In this document: piece by piece, positions 1-10,929 of the stretch | Numbering within the stretch: the first letter of the stretch is position 1 | Layout: every line of letters starts with the position of its first letter | Source: Boswellia sacra | Taxonomy: Eukaryota > Streptophyta > Magnoliopsida > Sapindales > Burseraceae | Length of the DNA stretch: 64,000 nt | NCBI GenBank assembly: GCA_013180625.2 | Contig: SNVD02002517.1 | Location: 99,788-163,787, forward strand | Direction of reading: 5' to 3' | Made by a program: the position numbers and the translations under genes | The notes under the pieces: generated by a model | What the model was told of the DNA's origin: nothing | Database searches by the model: none | The model's input: the letters and a program-made list of their open reading frames with translations, nothing else

Positions 1-46
1 TCTTTTCCTTTAACTATATGGATTGTGTTCTTATATTTGTCATCAG

Positions 47-368
47 GCTGCTTTGAGGAGACATGAACGTGATTATAATCTTGCCCAAAAAGAAATTAGT
101 GACCTTCAAAAGCAGGTATGTTGGAGTGCCCTTATATTGTATTACTATTTAGTTACAGCTGGAGTTTCTTTTGTCTTCCTAAGTATGCCCTTAAAAATGT
201 CATGACATAATTGAAAGTGAATGATTGGTATGCTTTAAATTACGGTCAAATATTGTCAGCTTAGGTTCTAGTACCATAAGACTAATTTTTGGGGTTGCAA
301 TCTGCTCTACTTTTGCAGTAAGTGCTGAAATGCAGGAGCAACGGGTGAAAAGTGCAGCTGCTGTTTAA
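47..368 (+). pseudogene. Fragment of a coiled-coil protein gene
   Basis: A 69-base exon (47-115) is bounded by a cag acceptor and a gtatgt donor. It encodes 23 charged, Leu/Gln-rich residues (ALRRHERDYNLAQK then EISDLQKQ) with heptad-like spacing, as in a coiled coil. A second coding-like stretch near 320-365 (SAEMQEQRVKSAAAV) ends at an in-frame TAA at 366-368, after which ELQVS continues in the same frame, so a Gln codon may have become a stop. The rest of the gene would lie left of the window. I do not recognise the family. It could be the end of a real gene or a decayed fragment; the internal stop favours the latter. Confidence 0.35.
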
Positions 369-599
369 GAACTGCAAGTGTCCTTCAATATGCTTCAGTT
401 GTTCTTTTTCTGATACTATTTAATTTGCTTGTTGACATGTCTACTATTATGATTGTTACAATGAACCATTTATATCTCCATTTAATTAAACACTCACACA
501 AATCATTTATTTCAATAGTGTATGATAATTCTAGAAGAGATATTTGTGTGTTGTATATGCCAAATTGGAGTATTGACAGAATCACACAGGATAGAAAAA

Positions 600-1369
600 T
601 AACGAAAATTAGTACTATATGTTTCTTAAGGAGCTCAAACCATATCTGTCGTTTAAAAGCGCTTAATGTGATGAAATTTAAAAATAAAACGATTATACAA
701 CCATATTTATCAGTTCAAGAAGCGTCAAATATTGTAAATTCGCATATTTAATTTTTTTTAAAACCATATTTATCGTTTAAAAGTGCCAAATATAATAAAA
801 GTTCAAAAAAATAATCGGTCACAAAACTAAATTATATTTATCACCTCGAAAGCATCAAATATTATCAAATTCAAAAAAAAAATTACTGTTACCATATGAT
901 ATTTATCAGTTTAAAATCTGTCAAATATTGTAAATCTAAAAAAAAAAAAATTCACTGTTTCAAACATATTTATTGGTCAAATCGTCAAATATAATAAAGA
1001 TTAAAAAAAATTTTGTCATCTTGAAATGATAAATATGATGAAATTTAAAAAATTTAACCGTTAGCAAGCCATATTTATCGGTCAAAAAGCGATAAATATG
1101 ATACAATTCAAAAAATTTAACCGTTAGAACTTACCAAATTTGTCCAAAAAAGTGACAAATATGTGATTTTTTCTACAGTATATTCGCAGTTATACTTGAC
1201 GCTTTTGTGTGACAAATATGATTTATACTATATTTGACGTTTTGATCGACCGTCAAATATTGTCAAATATACTATATTTGGCGGTGCCATTAGTGTCGTT
1301 TTTATGACCGTCAAATATTTACATATTTGACGGTCAAAGACCGCCAAATATGACATTTTTTCTTGTAGT
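600..1369. mobile_element. Terminal region of a CACTA-like transposon with subterminal repeats
   Basis: From about 620 the sequence is a series of degenerate units around atatttgacg, caaatatgat and tttatcgtt in both orientations, including near-palindromes at about 1250-1345. It ends with tttttcttgtagt, the complement of the CACTACAAGAAA terminus common in plant CACTA elements. Dense short subterminal repeats are typical of this superfamily because its TNPA-type protein binds them. I found no matching left end or TSD in the window, so the left border is approximate and the element is probably truncated or non-autonomous. Confidence 0.55.
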
Positions 1370-2155
1370 CAAAGATATACATTTGTCAATTTATTTTATT
1401 TTATTCTAGCTAATTTCTCTCCCATTATCCTTTTCCAAACTGCATCTTATACATGTTAGAAAATTGGTTGATATTATGTTGTACAAAAGTAATTGGTGTA
1501 GAGAGTAGCTTTCAACGAACAAATAACAATATTCATACAAAAATTATACCAATTTATTATTTGTCAGATAGATGGAGAATATTTTCTAATGATCATCAAA
1601 CCAAAAATAAAATTCTTTTTGTGGATGTTAACATGATAATTGCTTGAAATTGAATGGATATTTGAAAAAAGAGAGAAAGAATGGAAAGAAAAATAAGTCC
1701 ATTGATATGTTTTATTTAATTTAAGGTTTAAAAACATGTTCAAACCTTACATAAATTAGAAGGAATAATTCTTCAAATAGTTGGTATAGTGTTCTCTATA
1801 AATGAAAATTTATTATTTTTTGAGAACTGATAAAGTTTGGTTTTTCAATTTCTTTACTGTTTTAAAAGAGTTGAACTTTTCATTATTTTATAATTCAATT
1901 GCGTTACACATTTGTTGAGTTCTTCATAATTAAGGTGATCGTAAGTCCATGCACATTATGTTATACATTATCAATGTAATTTTTATAACATATATCAAAA
2001 TCATACTTGGACAAAATTATAAACATCCCATCAATATTATAGTATGACTTAAATTAATGCTAAATAGTAACAATGTAAGAATAAATGAACAAAAAAATTA
2101 AAAGAAAATTGGATCGTCAATTTTATTTAATATCATAAATTCATATGAAACCCTT
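1370..2155. other. Non-coding 3' flank of the damaged defensin-like gene, duplicated near 36 kb
   Basis: No gene is visible. Positions about 1388-1487 closely match 36047-36138 (shared ttctagct, cccattatc and ttgata words), and about 1738-1770 matches 36428-36450 (aaaccttaca, agaaggaa). Both copies lie downstream of a minus-strand defensin-like gene, which suggests that the two loci arose by tandem duplication of gene plus flank. Confidence 0.5.
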
Positions 2156-3204
2156 TCAGACAATATAGTTAGAAGGATTTGGACAGGTACAAGTACATCT
2201 GCAATTAGGGATGTGCATGGTACTCGTCCACCTGCCCGAACCCGACATACCCGCCATGGTATGGTGGAGGTAGGGTAGGGTATAAAAAAAATATAGGGTG
2301 TGGTATAGTAAATATTTTGAAAACCCCCCATGATATGGTATGGTGGTGGGTATTTTTGCAAAAACCCGAAAATACCATACCATACCATACTTTTTTGAAA
2401 AAAATAAGAATTATGCCACATGTCAATTTATAATTGGTTATGTATAATTTGTATGTGTGAGTGTTATATACACTAATAGAGTATATAATGAAAAGAGTAA
2501 CCCTAAATCCCTAAACCTCTATCATTTTTCTATCATTTTGCTTGAATTTTGAAGTAGTAAATAATGTAATTGCTTGAGTATTCGTGTTATCATAGAATAT
2601 GTAGTTACATGATATTTTTGTATTGTTATAGATACGATGTTACTTGATTATTTGTGTTGTTATAGAATATATAGTTACTTGATTATTTGTATTGTTAAGG
2701 ATATGTAATTGCTTGATTTTTTTATTTAGTACAAACTTTATGAATCATAATATTAAACAATGTCAAAATAAGAACTCAAAGTGTCAAAATCTTGAAAAAA
2801 AAACTATAAATAAACTTTAAAATCATTAAAAAGACATGGTGAAATATTGTCCAAATTCTAGTCAATTTGGTCAACCACCCGAAAAATACCATACCATATC
2901 CGCCCTTATCCTACTATGCGGGGATGTGGTATGGTATTGTATTCCAGAATGGTATGGTATGGTACAAAAATCCAAAACCCGACCTAGGTAGGGTATGAGG
3001 ATGGTATAGTGATACCACACCATACCACACCATATGCACACCCCTATCTGCAATAAAGATTTAATTTAGTGCAAGTCACAACTAGCAATTGGGATCCAAA
3101 AGCTTCCTCACATGCGCCTTCACAAATTTTAAGCTTACAACTTGTAGGAATTTCTGCTATAGCATCACAAGTTTTAGCCTTCACCACCATCACTACCTCA
3201 TAGC
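2156..3204 (-). pseudogene. Defensin-like (LCR/DEFL) peptide gene, exon 2, split by a hAT element
   Basis: On the minus strand a tag acceptor precedes position 3204. The exon opens in phase 1 and encodes a basic linker followed by a cysteine-rich domain with six cysteines before 3047. Translation then meets the transposon at 2206-3046. On the far side (2197 down to 2156) the same frame resumes with three further cysteines in a Cys-Thr-Cys pattern, a short tail and a TGA stop. The spacing and phase-1 intron fit secreted plant defensin-like peptides of the low-molecular-weight cysteine-rich class, which act outside the cell in defence or reproduction. The signal peptide is encoded by exon 1 at 15580-15637. 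As it stands, the transcript would stop just inside the transposon and lose the last cysteines, so the allele is probably null. Confidence 0.85.
2206..3046. mobile_element. Non-autonomous hAT-type element (841 bp) in a coding exon
   Basis: The ends are near-perfect inverted repeats: TAGGGATGTGCAT on the left and TAGGGGTGTGCAT read inward from the right. The exact 8-bp target duplication tctgcaat lies at 2198-2205 and 3047-3054. Short imperfect TIRs and an 8-bp TSD are hallmarks of the hAT superfamily. The interior has no transposase and is rich in ataccatacc/ggtatggta repeats near both ends (about 2230-2390 and 2880-3035), which give spurious reading frames. The defensin-like frame continues across the TSD, confirming the insertion. 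Confidence 0.85.
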
Positions 3205-3287
3205 CTACATCAATCACAAAATTATGCATTTGTAAAATTAATATACATGATAATCATTATTATGATAATAACTTACAATATTTATAA

Positions 3288-3868
3288 TGTTGTGAAACAA
3301 GGATCTTTGCCAACTAATTCCATCAAAAAATCAAGCAATAACCAAAGCACAATAAAGAAATAAATCAAGGCAAACAAGCAATCAGGTAATAATAAACACA
3401 AGAGACAACACCAAGACTTAAGTGGTTCGATTCAAGAAGAGCCGACATCCACTAGAAAGGCTGTAGAAAAATTTCATTATGAAGAAAAACATATTACAAG
3501 GTGTTACAATATTCCCTCTCACCAAGAACAACACTCTTTCTTAGCCCGTTACGTTTCCCTAGAAACCCTACAAGGGAATATTTAGAAGTTCTTTCTCAAA
3601 TGGAAAAGAGAGCCTTTAACTAGTATCTTAGTTGTGAATAGTAGCCGCCGTTTGCATAGCGATGCAATGTGCCTTACATAGGAGTGCAAAATCTCTAACT
3701 GAAGATAAAGCATCTTTTTCAGTCGTTACGCAGCGACGTAACACACCTTGCGTAGGAGCATAACATTTTTATCAGAGTTATGTAGGAGCATAGTCCACTT
3801 TGCGTAAGAGCATAAGTACCCCAGATTTGACACTTAATTTTTCTAGGAATTCTGATCCAAAATTAACA
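3288..3868 (-). repeat. 3' LTR of copia-1
   Basis: It begins TGTTGTGAAAC and ends CCAAAATTAACA, and aligns with the split LTR at 8694-8805/14735-15162 over shared blocks (gatctttgcc, aagtggttcgattcaagaag, tacgtttccct). The other copy starts TATTGTGGAAC, a change in the terminal dinucleotide. Next to its inner edge, minus-strand purine-rich sequence (aaggtggagatt) is the likely polypurine tract. Confidence 0.85.
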
Positions 3869-4129
3869 AATCTCCACCTTGGATCTCAAATCCTCAATCT
3901 CTATAACACACTATAGTTTTTCCTCAATAGAACTCATCAAGAAACCTAATCCTGGACTTTTAATAGATCCAATCAATGTAAGAACTTGTTCAACGATACC
4001 ACTTTTGCAACCATATCAACTAGAGTAGCTTTCGTAGAAATTTTACTCACCTTTAAAGGCCCCTTCCTTTGTGTGTATTTTAGTGTTCCTTACATGCACC
4101 CATCTTTTTTTCAATCCCTCATTTCGTAG

Positions 4130-4735
4130 TATATGTTTTGTAATACATACAAACAATAATGAAAACTCCATACGGTTGATCCTTTGAGCCCGCTTCAAGC
4201 CAGGATGACCAATTAATCAACCAATCTTGGGATAAAGGGCTTCTTTCTTTTACGTTTGTTTACTTCTATTTAACTCTTGTACATAGGCAATGAGACTAAA
4301 TCCATTTTTACTGCGAATTTAGAAGTTGTTTTCTTTCATTTATATATAACTATCTAATTTATTTTATTAACCTACAGAATAAAAAAATGAATAAAAAAAT
4401 GAAGATATCAATTCAATTTTTTTTCTAGAACGAAAAGAATAGGAAAAAGAAAAGCTTATGTTTTAGCGAATCGCACATAGAGATATTGATAAAAAAACAT
4501 AAAGTTAATTGTATTTCATAACTAATTGATTGAGCAGTAGCAGTAGCTCGTAGACCACCTAAAAAGGAATATTTATTATTTAATCCATATCCTGACATAA
4601 GAAGTCCAATAAGAGCAGTTGAAATGAAAATCCATAAAAAAAATACCGATATTGAGATTTGCTAAAATAAGGCGATAATTAAAAGGAATTACTAAATAAC
4701 TTAGTAGAATTGATATGACTACTATAGATGGTCTA
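4130..4735 (-). pseudogene. ndhA: Chloroplast-derived ndhA fragment (exon 1 end plus group II intron start)
   Basis: The minus strand from about 4735 to 4477 reads as the NAD(P)H dehydrogenase subunit 1 (NdhA) membrane protein of the plastid, with motifs [23 protein letters not shown] and [12 protein letters not shown], but with small indels and substitutions. At 4476 the sequence changes to GTGCGA, the group II intron 5' consensus, where the plastid ndhA intron would begin. The following 4130-4470 stretch, including ccgtatggag, is consistent with intron domain I, though I am less sure of it. It is a nuclear plastid insertion (NUPT) inside a retrotransposon and not functional. Confidence 0.85.
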
Positions 4736-4736
4736 A

Positions 4737-4862
4737 TGACGATCCTTTACTCTGAGAACATCTAAGGTTCCTCGAATAATGTGATATCTCACACCTGGCA
4801 AATCCTTAACCCTCCCCTCTCTTACTAAGACTACAGATGTTCTTATGAATTATGGCCAATAC
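4737..4862 (-). pseudogene. rps12: Chloroplast-derived rps12 fragment
   Basis: On the minus strand the region reads [19 protein letters not shown] followed by RVKDR, characteristic of the C-terminal half of plastid ribosomal protein S12. Upstream, IGHN and EHS motifs follow with a one-base deletion. It directly abuts the ndhA fragment, although in plastid genomes rps12 exons lie in the inverted repeat and ndhA in the small single-copy region. The joined pieces therefore came from separate plastid fragments or from a rearranged one. Confidence 0.85.
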
Positions 4863-6112
4863 CATCACAAAAAAAAAAATGCAACCTCACATCAATGTGC
4901 TTGGTACGTTCATGATACATTTGGTTCTTCATTAAATGTATCACACTTTGACCATCACAATACATAGTCAATAGACTCTTGTGATACTCCAAGTTCTGCT
5001 ACCAACCCTATTAACCATAAAGCTTCCTTTATAGCTTCAGTAACAGCTATATATTCAGATTCTATAGTTGATAATGCAACAATGGACTGCAACTAAGCTT
5101 TCTAACTAACACATCCTCCAACAAATGTGAATACAAAGCTCGTTTGAGACCTTCTCTTATCAAGATCCCTTGCATAATATGTATCAACAAAGCCCTTCAA
5201 AATTGTCCCTTCTTGTTCTGTGTTCCCAAATATCAATTCTCTACTGATTGATCTTTTTAAGTATCACAACAACCATTTTATAGCTTGCGTAATATCTAGA
5301 CGAGTGCGCACCATCAAGTACATGACATTCCATATTGCATTCACATATGGAATCCTATCCATTCAAAGTTTCTTCTCATCTATCTTGGGATATTGCTCAG
5401 ATAAGAGTCTAAAATTTGTTGCTAACGGTACACTAATAGTCATTGCATGATCCACGTTAAACCGATGCAAGACTTTTTCAAGATAGTTTTTCTGAGACAA
5501 GAAAAGTGTACCTTTATCTCTATCTCTATGAATATCTATCCCTAATATCCTCTTAGCCTTCCCTAAGTATTTCATATCGAACTCAGTCTGTAGCAACTTT
5601 TTCAAATCTTAAACTTTTGAGATTGCTTTATTGGCTATGAGCATATCATCAACATATAAGAGCAAGTAGACTATATCCAGACATGTAGTTCCCCTATAGT
5701 AAGCAAAACTATCATAGGAACTCCTTGAGAAACCCTTACCCACTATAAATATATCAAACCACAGATTCCATTGTCTTGGACTTTGCTTCAAACCATACAA
5801 TGATTTTCTTAACAAGCAAACACAATGTTCCTTATCTAGAAGTTCAAATCCCTCAGGCTGGCTCATGTAGATCTTCTCTTCTAACTCATCATGTAAGAAC
5901 TCAGTTTTGACATCCATCTGCTCTAGCTCAAGATCAAAACATGCCGCAAGTGATAGAAGAATCCTAATCGACATGTGTTTCACCATAGGAGAGAAAATCT
6001 CATGGTAGTCAACTCCCTCACGCTGTGTAAACCTCCTAGCCACTAGCCTTGTATCTAGGCTTCTTACTTGACAACCCTTCCTTGCATTTGAATATCCATT
6101 TACAACCAACAA
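4863..6112 (-). pseudogene. copia-1 reverse transcriptase and RNase H remnants
   Basis: At 6112-5609 the minus strand encodes the Ty1/copia RT fingers and palm (ARRFTQREGVDYHEIFSPM, MDVKTEFLHDELEEKIYM, KSLYGLKQSPRQWN) including the catalytic YVDD box near 5650. At 5605-5363 the thumb continues (MKYLGKAKRILGIDI, LSQKNYLEKVL) after a frame break. Farther on (about 5090-4870) a decayed RNase H region is visible (VDSTIESEYIAVTEA, KEALWL). Several in-frame stops and shifts make it inactive. The 3' end runs into the plastid-derived sequence. Confidence 0.9.
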
Positions 6113-6507
6113 GTTTTTATTTTTTAGGCCTCTCTACAATCTTTTATATCTTATGCTTATTCAAAGAATTAATCTCATCTAACATTGCCTTTTTCCATTG
6201 GACAGACTCGTCATAACTCATAGCCTCAAGGTATGTAAGTGGCTCATTCCTATAAAAAAATATCTGTCATATTTAAAGCATAAGCCACAAAGTCAGAGTA
6301 CCCAAACCTTTCTGGAGGTCTGATCAACTTCTTTTCTCTGTCCCTCGCTAGTCTATAATCTGGCTGTGGCGGTTGTTATTGCTCAACCTCAGGTCCATCC
6401 TCAAATACTTGCTGACGAACAATGCTTGCAAGCTCTACCTCAAAATCAACACTCTACAACTCTGAACCAGTTGCCTAAAATTTGTCTATCCCAGAAACTC
6501 TACCATG

Positions 6508-7440
6508 CTACATAACTAATCCTAGAATTTCTTCTTTATTGAAGACAACATCTCTATTGATAATAGTTTTTGATACTCCTTTAGCCTTGTACCACAATCT
6601 ATAACCTTTTGTATCTTCAGGGTAGCCAGCAAATATATATTTCAATGCTCTAAGCTCTAAATTCCTATCATTTACGTATGCAAATGATGTGTAGCCAAAC
6701 ACTCTTAAGTTGTCATAGCTAGTTGGTCTACCACACCACATCTCCTCGGGTGTTTTACAATCAATAGCTGTGGAATGACTTTTATTTACTAAATAAGTTG
6801 CAGTACTCACAGCTTCAACCCAAAACTCCTTTCCTAGTCCTACATTAGAAAGCATGCACCTAACTCTCTCCACTAAAGTCCTATTCATTCTTTCAGTTAA
6901 GCCATTTTATTGGAGAGTATGCCTAACTATTTTATGTCTCATAATCCTATGGTCTTCACAATAAGATTCAAACTCATGACTAAAAAACTCAAGCCCATTA
7001 TCCATCCTAAGCCTTTTCACCCTTTTACTAGTCTGAGTTTCTACAAGCTTTTTCTGCAGTCTAACCTTTTCAAAAGCTTCACTCTTATGTTTTAACAAGT
7101 AAATCCAAACCTTCCTAGAATAATCATCAATCATAGAGAAGAAATACCTGTTACCACTATGTGAAGGCTTGCTAGCTGAACCCTAAAGATCTAAATGCAT
7201 ATAAACAAAAGTGTCCTTTATAGTGTGAACACCCATTGAGAAACGCGATCGACATTGTTTCCCAAAGACACAATGCTCATAAAACTCAACTTTACCCACT
7301 TGATCACTACACAATAACCTTAGACTACTTAGCTCCGTCAAACTTCTCTCATTAAAATGACCAAGCTTTTGATGCTAAAGCTTGGTTTTATCCCTATCAG
7401 AAGCTTCTCCAACTGCTAGTTCACTAATTAAGACCTCCCA
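6508..7440 (-). pseudogene. copia-1 integrase remnant
   Basis: The N-terminal zinc-binding region (HQKLGH, then HCVFGKQC) lies near 7360-7240, followed by the core (MIDDYSRKVWIYLL at 7134 and RMDNGLEF with a catalytic Asp). The NGLTERMNRT motif with the catalytic Glu is preserved at about 6890-6905, but the preceding Gln codon has become TAA. The C-terminal part (6888-6508) includes the AVSTATYLVNKSHS and RVFGYTSFAYV motifs typical of copia integrases. About 395 bases between 6112 and 6508 correspond to the poorly conserved linker to RT. Confidence 0.88.
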
Positions 7441-7556
7441 TGGTAACACATATAAGCCATTATGAATCTTGGCTTTCATGATAACTAGTGCTCCCATAAT
7501 CACACATAACATTCCAGACGACTTATTGTATTCGCAACCCGTTTTATCCAACGTGC

Positions 7557-7808
7557 CTAAGGAAATCGTGTTCCTTTTAACCCAAGAACATGCCTAACTT
7601 GCTTAAGGATTCTGACAAATCCATCAAATGTCCTAAATTGGATACAACCGGTTCCTACCACATCACAAGCTACATTATTCTCCATCAGAACTTTTCTCCT
7701 ATCAATAGACTGATAAGAAGGAAAAAATTCTTTCTTAGGATGCATGTGGATTGTGCAGCCTGAATCAAGAATCCATTCGTCATCAATTCTCATGTCAGAC
7801 ATTGTCAA
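7557..7808 (-). pseudogene. copia-1 aspartic protease domain
   Basis: The minus-strand reading frame contains DEWILDSGCTIHM, the retropepsin active-site motif of Ty1/copia elements (Asp-Ser-Gly), followed by VACDVVGTGCIQ and VRHVLGLK. The catalytic Asp is kept. The frame is cut off from gag by one stop and from integrase by others. It would process the Gag-Pol polyprotein in an active element. Confidence 0.85.
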
Positions 7809-7811
7809 AAC

Positions 7812-8640
7812 TTATGCACCTTCATAGTTAGATGTTGATGCTACAGCTGTATCACCATCCTCAACTCCCTTCTCTTTTTTGTTCTTCCTATTAGAACAAT
7901 CACGTTTGAAGTGACCCTCCTTCTTATAATGACAGCATCTTTTCTCTTGCTTGTATTTTGACTTCGATCTCGACTTGCCCTTGACCTTTTGCTCTCTCTT
8001 CTCAAATCTACCTATTGTTGTCAAACCCTCCCCATTATTTTCAATATTTCTCTCAATCCTAATCTCAAGCTCCCTAGATCTTAGAACCCCAAGTATGTCA
8101 TCTAGATCAAGACTATATCTGCCATATTTAATAGTAGATTTAACCTCCATGAAATTTTATGGTAGAGAATTCAAGAGTATAACTACCTAGTTTTCATTAT
8201 TAATCTTCTCATCAACATTAGTAAGGTCAACCACAATCTTTATAATGTCATCATGATTATCCTCTAATGCCTTCAATGGGTCTATCTTGAACCTAACTAG
8301 TTGCTCTTTAAGATAAATCTTATTAAACAATGATTTAAGCAATATACAAATATTCAAGTTTAAGCCAAACCTTTGTCGCAATATCCTCTCCATCGATCTG
8401 ATGCAGAACATTATCTGCCAGGTAGAGTATGAGAGCGCTATAGGCTGTTTCCACGATCTCATCTTTTTGCTCCACTAGCAGATCATCCTTCAAGGGAGTT
8501 TTACCTTCAAAAGCCTTTGCACTCTTTTGTTGCGCAAGAATCATCCTCATCTTCTTCTTCAAAAGGCCAAAATTGTGCTTGCCATCAAACTTCCCTATTT
8601 CAAACTTTATTCCAGCGATTGCTTCTTACTCAGGAATTTT
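7812..8640 (-). pseudogene. copia-1 gag remnant
   Basis: Overlapping minus-strand frames make up a copia Gag of the UBN2 type. The start region is near 8640-8560 (KFDG-like), then AKAFEGKTPLKDD, VWLKLEYLY and LVRFKIDPLKALEDNHDDI, and a basic tail with a zinc-knuckle-like CCHYKKEGHFKRDC at about 7890-7930. In this knuckle the second cysteine of the usual Cys-x2-Cys pair is displaced, so zinc binding is doubtful. At least two frameshifts are present (near 8340-8460 and 8150-8190). Confidence 0.85.
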
Positions 8641-8693
8641 TACGAATAGGTTGTATGTGGAAACAAGCGAAAACCAAGGCTTTGACAACAAAT

Positions 8694-8805
8694 TATTGTG
8701 GAACAAAGATCTTTGCCAACAAATTCCACCTAAGAATCAAGTAATAACCAAAGCACGATAAAGAAATCAATCAAGGCAAACAAACAATCAAGCAATGATA
8801 AACAC
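8694..8805 (-). repeat. 5' LTR of copia-1, first part
   Basis: The first 112 bases of this LTR match the start of the copy at 3288 and stop exactly at the nested copia-2. The remainder resumes at 14735. No clear initiator-Met primer site is visible next to it on the minus strand (atttgttgtcaaagcc follows the LTR), so the primer site may be decayed or of another type. Confidence 0.85.
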
Positions 8806-9170
8806 TGTTGACCCAGGTATGGCAACCCAAGAGGGGGGGTGAATTGGGTTTTTATTTATCAAAACGGATTTAGAAAACTTTTCTTGAAAGATCAAAATTA
8901 TTTAATACTTTCTTTGAGAATAAAGGTGAAGAAGATGAAATTAGAATTTAACAAAGATGCAATCAAAAGAATAATAATGATGAACAATCACAAGTGCAAG
9001 TAAATGTAAAGAGGAAAGGGCTAGAGAGAGTGCAAACTCAATTTACGTGGTTCGGCAAACCTTGCCTACGTCCACGGGCTCCTAGCTCCACGAGCTAAGC
9101 TTTCCACTAAGCTGTAGAAATCTTTACAACTTGCTTGATGAGCAACCTCACCAAGACTTTTTCTTCCAAC

Positions 9171-9385
9171 TCTTGATAACACCACACCAAGAGTTCTTCT
9201 TGATGAACAACCTCACCAAGGCAACTTCCTTCAACTCTTGATAACACCCCACCAAGAGTTCTTCTTGATGAACAACCTCACCAAGGCAACTTCCTTCAAC
9301 TCTTGATAACACCACACCAAGAGTTCTTCTTGATGAACAACCTCACCAAGGTAACTTCCTTCAACTCTTGATAACACACAATAAG
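9171..9385. repeat. 65-bp tandem repeat inside the copia-2 LTR
   Basis: The words tcttgataacacc...accaagagttcttcttgatg recur at 9171, 9236, 9301 and 9366, an exact 65-base period with few differences. The same array is present in the other LTR (about 13270-13490) and, partly deleted, in copia-3 (about 17397-17580), so it predates these insertions. Confidence 0.9.
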
Positions 9386-9705
9386 AGTTCTCTCAAGGAT
9401 AACTATTATCCTTTACAATAATATCTCACTCTCACCATAATACAAGAACAAAGATAATTTTTACAACAAAAGTATAACTCTTTCAAAGAGTAGATAAATA
9501 ATATAAAAGCTCTCTAGACTTAATATTTCTCTTACTTTTTGCTTGATAAAATGCTTCTCTTGCACTCCTTGTCTTGCTGAATGCATGGGAGAAGGGCTCC
9601 TTTTATAGGCAAATGAGATGAACTTGAACAAGTGAAGACACCAACTCCAAATTTTCTGCCCACCATAAAAACCGTAATTTTGTCTGCTATTTTTGTCAAT
9701 GTTCT

Positions 9706-10450
9706 GTTTGAAATTTGAAAATCTGAAAAACATAAAAGATTTGCACGTTTGAATAAGCTTTCCAACGCATCAAGAATCAAGTCATTTGGATATCTGTAGC
9801 TCAAGATATGACCAAAACAACATTCGGTGCTCATGTGACTTGATTTTTCTTTCTTGTGTCAGTCCACCAAATTGAATGATAATTCTGTCAGCCTTCCGTT
9901 TGAAATTTGAATTTCTTCAAAACAAGAAAGATCTGTATATTTGAATACTCTTTCCAAAACATTAAGAATCAAAGCATTTAGATATCTCTATCTTAAGATA
10001 TGGCCAAAATACCATTCGGTGCTCATGTGAGTTGATTTTTCTTCTTTGTGTCAGTCCACCGAATTGCATGTCAATTATGTCGGCCTTCTGTTTGAAATTT
10101 GAATTTTTTTCAAAACATATGAAATTTTCTTCATTAAGTCATCTTTCAATGCCGCAAGAATCAAGTCATTTGATTTTTCTAGCTCAAGATATGTCCAAAG
10201 GAGTATTCGGTGCTCATGTCAGCTGCTTCCATTTGTCTTTCAACTTGCATGATGATTTGGACAACCTTGCACTTGAAATTTGAATTTCATTAAAACATAT
10301 GAACTGTTATAAATTGAGTAAGCTTTCCAAAGGCTCAAGAATCACGTCATTTTGATATTTGTAGAGATATATATGACCAATTGATTGAACATTGCTCATG
10401 TGTCACATTCCTTGAGTCAATCCATGTTCTTAAGCTTTGGTGCCTTTAAC
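9706..10450. repeat. ~190-bp tandem modules inside the copia-2 LTR
   Basis: Units begin at the gtttgaaatttgaa-like word at about 9706, 9898, 10090 and 10271. Each carries ctttccaa, caagaatca, atttggatat, aagatatg and ggtgctcatgt in the same order. The 5' LTR of copia-2 has four units as well (from 13824). The copia-3 LTR has three (17901, 18074, 18266), where the third and fourth units are fused, as expected from unequal exchange. Confidence 0.85.
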
Positions 10451-10929
10451 ATGTAGTCTTCTCCTTAGCTTCAACACTTCATTTTAATAAGCCTCTTCTT
10501 GATTTTAAAATTATTTCGATGATCTTACTCTTGCACATTAATAAACATGTTAGTAAATCTCAATTAATCAATGTGTATTGTTATCATCAAAATTATCATG
10601 TAGCCTTAGGGCTAACAATCTCCCACTTTTTGATGATGACAAACCATTGATTGCTTTAAAATATAATCTAAAATCAAGAATGAAAATAAAATCAACAATA
10701 AGCAAAAAGAATGGCACTTGTTATGAATATAAGCAATCCAACTATTTCTCCCCCTTTTGTTATCATCAAAAAGATGTAATCAAATTAATTACTCCCCCAA
10801 AATATATTCTCCCCCTTAACATATGCTACCATTCAAAGATTATCATATAAAAACAAAATTAAGACATATCCAACGTGCCTAATTCTCTTCTAATTATGCA
10901 AAATATATCTTGACTAAGGGGTTTAGTCA

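Larger units (their letters stand above)
8806..10617 (-). repeat. 3' LTR of copia-2
   Basis: This is an 1812-base LTR, near-identical to 12916-14734 by inspection. Just inside (10618-10640) the minus strand reads tcaaaaagtgggagat, a good polypurine tract. Short open frames within it (for example at 9461-9834) are LTR sequence and not genes. It contains two different tandem arrays, listed separately. Confidence 0.9.

Noticed and set aside
2098..3053. Open frames rich in Tyr/His/Pro in the region 2100-3050
   Set aside because: They read through the ataccatacc repeats of the hAT-type element and not through a gene.
4130..4862. Chloroplast contamination of the assembly
   Set aside because: The plastid pieces are diverged with indels, are joined in a non-plastid order and are flanked by copia-1 sequence on both sides.
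9461..10283. Open frames inside the copia-2 LTRs (also near 13540-14400 and 17628-17894)
   Set aside because: They lie wholly within LTRs, differ between LTR copies by frame breaks and have no recognisable domain.
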